The translations under genes and the position numbers were made by a program. A DNA stretch of 11,385 bases from Isotricha intestinalis (lineage: Eukaryota > Ciliophora > Litostomatea > Vestibuliferida > Isotrichidae). How positions within the stretch are numbered: position 1 is the first letter of the stretch; each line of letters opens with the position of its first letter. Below, piece after piece: positions 1 through 7,830 of this stretch. The notes under the pieces were generated by a model. It saw nothing but the letters and a program-made list of their open reading frames with translations. It made no database searches and was not told where the DNA came from. Location: contig JAJJLU010004591.1 in the NCBI GenBank assembly GCA_023807065.1, positions 1 to 11,385 of the forward strand. Direction: 5' to 3'.

Positions 1-3000
1 AATAGTTTGAACAAAATAATTTAAATTGATTTCCTAAAATTGAAAGAAATGATGAAATTTGATAAAAATTTGGAGATTTAATAGTTAAATATTTTTTAAG
101 TAATTCTTCGCATGTTTCAAGAGGTAAAATGGTTAAAAATTCTTCATCTAAATTATTCATATTATATAATCCAAGATTTATATTCTTATTCATAATTATA
201 CCTTTATCATAAAAATTTAAAATATTAAAGGCAATTTGAAAATTTGAAGTAGCTTGATTATTTACTAATAATTTTGGTCTTGGAATTGATTGAATTTTTG
301 GAATTTTATTAAATAAATTTAAAATAGGATATTTTTGGAAAAAATCTTCAAAAATAAAAGCAGGAATTTCAATTTTAATTTTAAATTCATTTCCATAATA
401 AAATATATTTTCATTTTGACAATAAGATTTAGTTATTAAAAATGAAAATAGAAATTCTCTAATTAATTCAGTTTGTTTTGAATCATATAAATCCAAATGA
501 AATCCATACGATTTTTCAGGAGATAATTGTAATAATCTTAATATAATATCTTTCCTACTTATATCTCCTCCCAAAGGAAAATATTTATAAAAAAAATGAA
601 TTTCTCCTTCAAATTCATTATATATTCTTGTTGATTTTCCTAATCCAGATTGAGAAGAAGAATAAACCATAATTTCATTTATTTTATTATTACTATCCAA
701 ATTTAGTTTATATTCACTATAATTTGGTAATAATTTAATTTCTGAAATAATATCTGAATAAGTATCATAATAAATAAAATATAAACAAGAAATCATTGAG
801 TTTTGATTTTTTTTTAATTTATCTAATAAATGTTTTATTGTATCAATCATTATTAATTTAATTTCTAATTTTAAATGTTCTGGTTTAATTATTGAAAATA
901 AGCAAGGAAAATCTGAAAAAAGGATTGAACGATAAAGAAATGATATAACTTCTTCTTCTGTTGTTTCTTTATTACAATATAAAATTACTTGAGAAATGGG
1001 AAGTTTCCCTGTTAATAATTGATATAAATAAATTGTATTTTTTTCTAGATCATCTTTTAAAAATTTAATTGATTTAATTCCTTCAAAAGTAAAATCTTGT
1101 AAATTTAAAAAATCTTTCTTTTTTGAATTTTTAAAAATATCACTTATAGTTATATTATTCAATGAATATAATTCGGATATATAATTATTAATAATATCAT
1201 ACATTTTTCTTAAAGTATTCTTTTCTGTTGTCATTAATTTACCTAAATTTGGTTTTACTTTACAATTATTATTTGTTAAATATTTATTTATAAATATTAA
1301 ATCATAAGGTTTATTATTATTAATTGCATCATTTAATTTATTAAAAGTTCTTCCACTTATTAATCTTAATAAAGGAAATTCAAAATAAATTTGATTTAAA
1401 GTTTCATTTTGATTATTATAAAAAGTCTTTAATTCCTCTAATAAAATTTCAATGTTTTTTTCATAAAATTCATTTACTTTTTTTCCTTTACCTTCACCGT
1501 TTTTGATTACAATTTTATAATTTGAATCTTCAATAGAACCTTTTAAACTAATCAATTCTAAATAATTTATAATTTTATTGATTATTTTAATATTTTTTGC
1601 AAAAGAATCAATTTTTTCAATAAATAATTGTTCAATTTCATTTCCTTTTCTTAATAAAGCTTCATCTCTTAAATCTAAAATATCCTCGAAATTTACATTT
1701 CTAACTCTTCCATAATTAACTTTACATTTATATTTAGGTATTTGGAACACAATATTAAATTCACTTTTATTATATATACTTATTATATCTTCTCTTTTTT
1801 TAGAACTACTATCAAAATGAATTTTATATATATCTTTAAGTTCTTCAAATTTTACTCCTAAAATTTCAAAAGAAGAGATAATCAATTTTGTATTTGATTG
1901 ATTAGTTACATTTTGAAAAATCTCAATTAAATCTTTATCAAATATATCTTGATGTTTAGATATATTTTGAACAAATTGACAACAAGTTTTAAAAGCATTT
2001 AAATCTGTGACTCCTAAATTTGAATTCCCTATATGTTCATATAATAAGTCTATTAAATCAATTTTACATTCAGATAAAAATTTAATGTGATTATTTATTG
2101 ATTTATATATTGCATTTAAAATTGATAATGTAGAATTTGATTTAAAAATTGATATTTTTTCAATTTCTTTTTTAATTTCATTTAATAATTCTTTTGAAAT
2201 AATATTGCTTGAAGAATCACATTTTTTTTGTAATTTTATCAATTTATAATAGTAATCAGATAAATGAACTTGAAAATCTAAAATTAATTGAATAAGATTA
2301 TTGATTGGTTGTTCTAATACTTTTTTTTGAATAACATTTTCTAAAGTAAATTTTACATTTTCATGAACATTTTCGACATTAAAATATGTTTTTAAAAAAT
2401 TAATTTCGTTTTCTATGTCAAATATATTTTCGAGATTAATAATTATTTTTTCTAAAGTTTTATTTTCTATATTTCCATTCAATAAAAAATTTTTTAATAT
2501 TTGAAATTCTTTAAAAGCTAAATCAAATTTACCAATTAATGTCTTTGCTTTTTTTGAACTAATACATTCAAAAATACCTAAAAAAAATTTAGAATTAGAA
2601 AATATATTATATTTTTTGGATAAATTATAATAATCTATAAAATTTTTATCTTCTGTGAAAAAATGTTCATTGTTTATAATTGTATTATCAAATTTATTTT
2701 CTTTTTCAGAATATATGTCTGAAATACCTGGAAGAATATTTTTACAAAAAGAATTAGTAAAGATTACAACTTCTTTAAGTTTACTTTTATAATCTGAATA
2801 TCTATTAAATTTATTTTTAACAGAAAAAAAAACTGATTTAATTTTTTGTTTATCTGCATTAAAAAGAAGATACAATCTTTCTATTAATTCAGCATAAGTT
2901 AATGAATTCATTTCTTTTAATTTTCTATAAGTAAAATTTTCTAATATTAATGTATTTGAAAGTAAAATCAAAGTATTTTTTATAGAATTTATTTTTTCAA

Positions 3001-4216
3001 TATTTTCTGAATATTGTGGATTTTTATAATATTCTGTTTTAAAAAGCTTTGTTATTTTAGAAATATTTTCATTTTCACTTTTATTATAGAATTCTTCTGA
3101 GTTAATTGTAACATCAAAAATATGATTGAATACTCTATTTATTTCTTGAATATCATTCAAATGATTTAATATTCCTATTAAATAGCTTATGTCTTTATTT
3201 TTTTCTATAAATTTTTGTTCAAAGAAATTCCAAATATAATACCTTAAATATAAATTATTATTGACTTCATTAATATAATTATTGTTCAAATAAAATAAAA
3301 AGTCGATATATTCTTGTTCATTAAAATTTTTTCCTAAAATAATAAAAAATTCTTTTGTAATATCTAAATGATTTAAATAAAATAAATCTAATAAAAATAA
3401 TACAATTGAAATAAAATTATTGTTATCTTTTTCATATATTTCTTTTTGGATTTTACAAAATAAATGATAAAAACCTAAAATTTCATATATATTTCTATTT
3501 TGTTTATGATTGATTAAGTTAAAAAATTCAGCATAAAACCAAAAATCTTCGCATGATTTTACGTTAGATAAAAAACAAGTTATAAAATATTCATATGTGG
3601 TTCCAAAAATTTTTTGGAATTCACTTCCAAAAAAATATGTTTTAATTGTTAAATTTGAATCTATATCATTATAAGTTATATTCCTCATTATTTCACATAA
3701 ACTTTTCAAAAAATCAGGATTATTTTTAAATTTTTTTCCAAAAATTTTCATAAATTTAAATATATGACGGTAGGAATAAGTTTTAATTCCACTTTTAAGA
3801 TCTTTATATATTTTTTGTGGTATTTCGTTCTGAACATGATGATAAAAATAAGATATAAATTCATTATTTTGTTCATAAATATTATTAACTATAACTTTTT
3901 CAATTTTTAAAATTTCTTTTAAAATATATTTTTTATGATTAAGCATTTTTATCCAAATAGCATTATCTACTTCAATTTTCCCAAATGTTTTATTTAAAAT
4001 ATCATAATAAATAATTAACAGATAACATAAATCCTCACTCCTTCTTGGCTTCTTATATCCTTTTAATTTATATATTTTTTTATTGTCTTTTTCTTTTCTA
4101 AATGCATTTATTAAATCTTCCTTTAAATAAGATTGAAATCCTTCTAAATATTCAGTCAGAGTTTCAGTTTCTTCTAATTTTTGCTCAATTTTTTTCAAAG
4201 AACTTTCTACTCCCAT
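1..4216 (-). CDS. RNF213/mysterin-like giant AAA+ E3 ligase, N-terminal 1405 codons (3' end outside window)
   Basis: The minus strand is open from ATG at 4216 to the left edge: 1405 codons, no stop and no intron. The start is well placed because an in-frame TGA lies 11 codons upstream (4247-4249) with no other ATG between. Residues 1 to about 1180 are Lys/Asn/Ile-rich and look largely helical, as expected for the N-terminal stalk of this family, but I recognise no domain there. A Walker A-like motif SQSGLGKST lies at 1188-1196 (G1193-K1194-S1195). The first Gly of GxxxxGKS is replaced by Ser, as I recall for the first AAA unit of RNF213. FHLDLYDSKQT (1239-1249), FLFSFLI (1255-1261) and the closing LGNQFKLFCSNY (1394-1405) follow the order and spacing of that unit. 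Known RNF213 proteins are about 5000 residues, with six AAA-like units, a RING and an RZ finger; those parts would lie beyond the edge. Ubiquitin-ligase activity is therefore inferred. Gln is always CAA/CAG and Trp TGG, so the standard code fits. It diverges from its right-hand neighbour. Confidence 0.85.
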   Translation of the reverse strand, partial: MGVESSLKKIEQKLEETETLTEYLEGFQSYLKEDLINAFRKEKDNKKIYKLKGYKKPRRSEDLCYLLIIYYDILNKTFGKIEVDNAIWIKMLNHKKYILKEILKIEKVIVNNIYEQNNEFISYFYHHVQNEIPQKIYKDLKSGIKTYSYRHIFKFMKIFGKKFKNNPDFLKSLCEIMRNITYNDIDSNLTIKTYFFGSEFQKIFGTTYEYFITCFLSNVKSCEDFWFYAEFFNLINHKQNRNIYEILGFYHLFCKIQKEIYEKDNNNFISIVLFLLDLFYLNHLDITKEFFIILGKNFNEQEYIDFLFYLNNNYINEVNNNLYLRYYIWNFFEQKFIEKNKDISYLIGILNHLNDIQEINRVFNHIFDVTINSEEFYNKSENENISKITKLFKTEYYKNPQYSENIEKINSIKNTLILLSNTLILENFTYRKLKEMNSLTYAELIERLYLLFNADKQKIKSVFFSVKNKFNRYSDYKSKLKEVVIFTNSFCKNILPGISDIYSEKENKFDNTIINNEHFFTEDKNFIDYYNLSKKYNIFSNSKFFLGIFECISSKKAKTLIGKFDLAFKEFQILKNFLLNGNIENKTLEKIIINLENIFDIENEINFLKTYFNVENVHENVKFTLENVIQKKVLEQPINNLIQLILDFQVHLSDYYYKLIKLQKKCDSSSNIISKELLNEIKKEIEKISIFKSNSTLSILNAIYKSINNHIKFLSECKIDLIDLLYEHIGNSNLGVTDLNAFKTCCQFVQNISKHQDIFDKDLIEIFQNVTNQSNTKLIISSFEILGVKFEELKDIYKIHFDSSSKKREDIISIYNKSEFNIVFQIPKYKCKVNYGRVRNVNFEDILDLRDEALLRKGNEIEQLFIEKIDSFAKNIKIINKIINYLELISLKGSIEDSNYKIVIKNGEGKGKKVNEFYEKNIEILLEELKTFYNNQNETLNQIYFEFPLLRLISGRTFNKLNDAINNNKPYDLIFINKYLTNNNCKVKPNLGKLMTTEKNTLRKMYDIINNYISELYSLNNITISDIFKNSKKKDFLNLQDFTFEGIKSIKFLKDDLEKNTIYLYQLLTGKLPISQVILYCNKETTEEEVISFLYRSILFSDFPCLFSIIKPEHLKLEIKLIMIDTIKHLLDKLKKNQNSMISCLYFIYYDTYSDIISEIKLLPNYSEYKLNLDSNNKINEIMVYSSSQSGLGKSTRIYNEFEGEIHFFYKYFPLGGDISRKDIILRLLQLSPEKSYGFHLDLYDSKQTELIREFLFSFLITKSYCQNENIFYYGNEFKIKIEIPAFIFEDFFQKYPILNLFNKIPKIQSIPRPKLLVNNQATSNFQIAFNILNFYDKGIIMNKNINLGLYNMNNLDEEFLTILPLETCEELLKKYLTIKSPNFYQISSFLSILGNQFKLFCSNY

Positions 4217-4223
4217 TTTTTGA

Positions 4224-4253
4224 TTATTGATTATATTTCCTTTTAATCAATAA
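4224..4253. repeat. 10-bp perfect inverted repeat just upstream of the RNF213-like start
   Basis: TTATTGATTA at 4224-4233 is the exact reverse complement of TAATCAATAA at 4244-4253, with a 10-base loop. The hairpin begins 8 bases upstream of the minus-strand ATG, so it would fall in the 5' leader or core promoter. Each arm has only one G/C base. In DNA this AT-rich a chance origin is quite possible, and no function is claimed. Confidence 0.3.
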
Positions 4254-5126
4254 TTTTTTTCTCATTAATTTATTCTATTTTTTTACTATTTTTAAAATAA
4301 TAACAATTCTGATTTGCTCAATTATATTTTTTTCATATTAAAACTTAAAAAAAAGAGTTTTATTGCTTATTATCATTTACATTGCTATTATTTTTTAATG
4401 ATAATGATAAATTCAAAATATAGCTTTTATTAATTTTATGGGTGATATTCTGAAAAAGAAATTTTATTAGAAGAGGTATTTACATTTTTTTTATAGTAAA
4501 TGTTATATTATTTAGATTAAAAAATAGAATAATATGTTTTATTATCATAATGATTATTTTTTTTTATTAAATTATGTTTGATATATATAATAATTAATCT
4601 ATACATTAATAATAATATCTAAAATAATTATTTTTATTATTATTTTCATATAATTATCATATAAACTATAGAATAATCAAATTATATATTTTTTTCACTT
4701 GAATTAATGTTATTTTTATTATTATGATAATTGTTATTCAGATAAATATTTCTAATAGTAAAAATATTAATTTATACATTTAAGATGTTTTATTAAAATT
4801 TCTATTTTAAAATAGATTTTTAATCTAATAACTTTTTCCATTTTTTACCTTCCTTTCTCTTTTTCCTATGATACTAAGTCAATTGATTTATTTATTCTAT
4901 AAATTGTTTTTTAATATAAAATAATGTTAGATATATTTTTGGTGATAAAAAATGCATTTAATTTTAATATTTAATAATAATAAAGTAATTGAATCAAAAG
5001 TGAATAAAATAAAAATATTTTTCAAAATAAAAGATCAAACAAAAATAATATAAATAATGAAATGAAAATAAGAAAAAATGAATGAAAAATATGGGAAAAA
5101 TAAAAATAAAAAAAAAGAATCGTAAT
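4254..5126. other. Divergent gene-free region, extremely AT-rich
   Basis: No open frame of note and no recognisable RNA gene lies between the divergent RNF213-like gene and the next coding relic. The left half (to about 4735) holds a cluster of TGATAA/TTATCA motifs, listed separately. A short pyrimidine-rich patch lies at about 4836-4868. The stretch from about 4970 to 5120 is strongly A-rich on the plus strand. The region presumably carries the promoter of the minus-strand gene, but no TATA box or initiator can be picked out against this composition. Confidence 0.5.
4369..4730. promoter_or_regulatory. Cluster of GATA-like TTATCAT / ATGATAA heptamers
   Basis: Six copies of TTATCAT or its complement ATGATAA occur in about 360 bases: 4371-4376 (within TTATCAT 4370-4376), 4398-4404, 4404-4410, 4542-4548, 4654-4660 and 4724-4730. 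Each contains TGATAA, which fits the WGATAR consensus of eukaryotic GATA-type zinc-finger factors (established knowledge). With roughly 7% C, well under one copy would be expected by chance. A regulatory role for the minus-strand gene is inference. The same heptamer also appears in coding relics to the right, where Asn-Asp codons can explain it. Confidence 0.3.
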
Positions 5127-5747
5127 GACAAGATTTTTATTTTTAATTTATCAAAAGTTTCTGTCATAGTTTTATTGATGTTTCTTTAATCATAAATATG
5201 AATTATAATCTATTCAAAATGAAATTCAAAAATTAGAATAGATATTTATTATAGTCATATTACTTCAATTAATTTTGCTTATTATATAGGACAAATGCCT
5301 ATTATTAATAATAATAATGTTAATATGTTGTTAGTTATGAAAAGAAATTTGAAAGAAAAAAAAATAATAATGATAAATTTATGGAAAAAATTTTTCTGCT
5401 AATTTGTTAAAAAAAACAGTCAAACTGATGAAACTGGAAAAATGAAAATATAAATTTAAAAGATATTAAAAGATGATGAATTTATTCACTCATAAATAAA
5501 AAAAATCATTACCAAATAAATAATAATATTAATGAACAAAATATATCCAGAAATAAAAAATAAAATTGGATTATATGGAAATGTTTATACAGGATGGAAG
5601 AAAGATTGAGAAAAAAAAGAATTTTTTAATTTTTATAATAATTATACTGAAGTTAAAAAAGAAATTGATTATATTTTATTTATTGATGAAAAATATCTTT
5701 TATCTTTTTTTATTGACTTCACTTTATTTTTGGGATTCATTTTTTAA
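5127..5747 (+). pseudogene. Unidentified decayed coding stretch
   Basis: I do not recognise this protein. One phase (that of 5127) reads protein-like sequence broken by stops. It opens KIFIFNLSKVSVIVLLMFL, then has TAA, TAA, TGA and TGA in close order. A roughly 60-codon open run follows (5223-5399) containing YYSHITSINFAYYIGQMPII, ending in TAA at 5400. In the same phase, from ATG 5532, it reads MNKIYPEIKNK then IGLYGNVYTGWKKD, a TGA at 5607, then EKKEFFNFYNNY and IDYILFIDEKYLL, ending in TAA at 5745. Tryptophan, Gly-Tyr runs and ordered charge are unlike the surrounding spacer, which is why I call it a relic. The part from 5403 to 5531 is not clearly coding. It could be one gene, two, or chance. 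A shorter ATG frame at 5566-5772 overlaps it and looks less protein-like. Confidence 0.3.
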
Positions 5748-5855
5748 AAAATTTTTTCAAAAAAAATATTAATGTAAATAATTTAATACTAATCAAAAAT
5801 ACATTCATTAAAAAAAAATAATAAAAAAATTTCGAAAAAAAAAACAATAAAAAAT

Positions 5856-7321
5856 ATGTCAAACATAATCTCAATTTACCTATTAACAATAATCTTCTTT
5901 CTTAAAAAAAAAACAACTTCAATATTAACAGCACCAAATGGTTTAAAATGGGTAACCTATACTTCCTCAAATGAAATAACAGTAGAAGGTGATTCATTTA
6001 TAGATGTAATATTATATGATTTTAAATATATATATTCAGATGGTACAGAAAATATATTATCAGATCAAACATCAAGTAGGCAAATATACCATGTACAAGT
6101 AAAAATGGTGAAAAAATATTATTATCATATTTATATAAAACAGGTAATATATCAAATTATCAAATTTCTTTTTTTTGTGCTTCTGTTCCTTCTATAATGC
6201 AAACACCTTATATTTTATTATCTGATACTACTAAAATTATTTTGACTTAGAATCCTCCTAATTATAATGGTGGAAGTCCTATTTTAGGTTATTATATTAT
6301 AGTGAAAGAAAATAGTGAAACTAGTTATTCTGTTGTTTATGATGGTTCTAATTATTTAACTACTACTACTACTATATCTTCTTATAAGGGAAATAACTTA
6401 GAATTCATTACTTATAATTTAGGTTAATATTATTGTTGCTTGATAATTCTTTCACTGAAAATGATAGTAATTTACCTACTTTAAGTGTTACTTTAAAAAA
6501 TATACCTTTTTTTCTTTGTCAGTTGACTGGAGATGGTTGGCTTCTTTTACTTGGAGTGATCAAGATAAAAGTATTTATATTCAAGCATATGATTCTACTA
6601 ATACTATAATGCTACTGGAGATGGAATTTTTATGTATGATATTAGAGATTATTGTACTATAAATTCTTTAAATTCATATTCTTGATGTGAGAGATTAACA
6701 GATACTACTGATTCACATTACAATGATAATATCTTTTCATCAGAATCAGATTATATTCATGGAATTTTTAATGATAATAATGATGGGCCTTATACTGCAA
6801 AATATAATTTAATTGCTAATGATAGGATTATTTTGAGAATTTTCCAATTATTCAGTGGAGGACTAAGAGGAAAATATTATGATAATGTTTGGTTTATGGA
6901 ACCCTCTACTTTAAGTGAAATTGATATTACTATAAATTTTAATTTGGGTAATGATAATATATTTAATAGTTTATCTGATTTCATTTCTATTAAATGAGTA
7001 GGAGCTCTTTTATCTTCCGAAACTTCTTTATTTACTTTTACTATAAGTGTTGATGATGGAAGTAGAATTTTAATTAATATTGAAGTTGTCTTAGAGCATA
7101 TTAATTCGTGCTGTGATGATTGAACTTTTACTTATAATTTAGTTCAAGGAAGTAATTATAATTTAATTATTGAATATGTTCAAAAACAAGGATAAGCTAG
7201 AATGAAATTTGTTTGAGAAAGTGAAAGTATTAAACAAATAATTCCTGATGAGTACTTATTTTATTATGAATATGTACCTAATTCACCTAAGTGTGAAACA
7301 ACTTCAAATTTAATAAACTAA
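5856..7321 (+). pseudogene. Secreted/surface protein relic: FN3, filamin-type repeat and PA14 domain
   Basis: An ATG at 5856 opens a hydrophobic leader (MSNIISIYLLTIIFFL) followed by Lys-rich sequence, like a signal peptide. At about 6080 the reading shifts to another phase. There an FN3 domain is clear (about 6197-6424: IILT-stop-NPPNYNGGSPILGYY, with TAG 6248 where FN3 domains have Trp). Further shifts fall near 6425, 6520 and 6605. From about 6605 one phase runs to TAA at 7319. It holds a filamin/ABP280-like stretch (GIFNDNNDGPYTAKYNLI) and a full PA14 domain (about 6850-7270: GGLRGKYYDN, FTFTISVDDGSRILIN, ESESIKQIIP). Within this phase TGA occurs at 6683, 6995, 7121 and 7214, and TAA at 7193; at least two of the TGAs sit at conserved PA14 Trp positions. 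PA14 is a carbohydrate-binding fold in many eukaryotic surface proteins. The gene is broken by several frameshifts and at least six stops; a working copy elsewhere is likely. Confidence 0.85.
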
Positions 7322-7830
7322 AATAAAATCTTTGTTTATACAATTATGCATTTCATTATCAATTTTCCAGTATTTTTATTTTGATAATATATTTTTTTTA
7401 TTTTCTTTAAAAAAATTTTCTTCTTTTTCTTTATAATCTCTATTTCTTCTTCTCTATTTTCAATTTCTTCTTTACAATCTTCATAATGTTCAGTTTTATA
7501 TATATTCTTTAATATTTTTGTTCAAAAAAATTATTTTTATCGTTGAATTATTGTTTCAATTATAAAAATAATTAAAATAATGTTTATTTGCAAAAATAAG
7601 GTCTATTTTTTTACTATGATAAAATTTGGTTATAATTTAAAAAAAATTCTGAATTGAGATTTACATTCATATATAATTTATATTTTCTGTTTTTAAATCC
7701 AAATTTCTTTTCTTAAATTAAAATTTTCATCATTAAATTCACTTTTAATTTTGAAAAACCTTTAATTTAATCTTCGAATCTCATTTGTACATATTTTTTA
7801 TATAAATTACTTTTCTAAAAAATATTTTTA
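7322..7830. other. AT-rich spacer with a possible faint minus-strand coding relic
   Basis: No intact gene. On the minus strand, codons from 7521 down to a TAA at 7336-7338 are open for 61 codons. They read KTEHYEDCKEEIENREEEIE followed by Lys-rich sequence, like a fragment of a charged coiled coil, with no ATG in a convincing place. Farther right (about 7680-7770) another minus-strand phase reads FFKIKSEFNDENFNLRKEIW before stops. These could be pieces of one old gene or chance in low-complexity DNA. The last 100 or so bases presumably contain the promoter of the gene starting at 7831, but no motif stands out. Confidence 0.3.

Noticed and set aside
5566..5772. 68-residue plus-strand frame starting MDYMEMF
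   Set aside because: The overlapping phase from 5532 reads better (IGLYGNVYTGWKKD), and this one turns into Phe/Leu/Lys low complexity.
6359..6373. Five tandem ACT triplets as a microsatellite
   Set aside because: They encode a Thr run within the FN3 relic and are too short to be notable.
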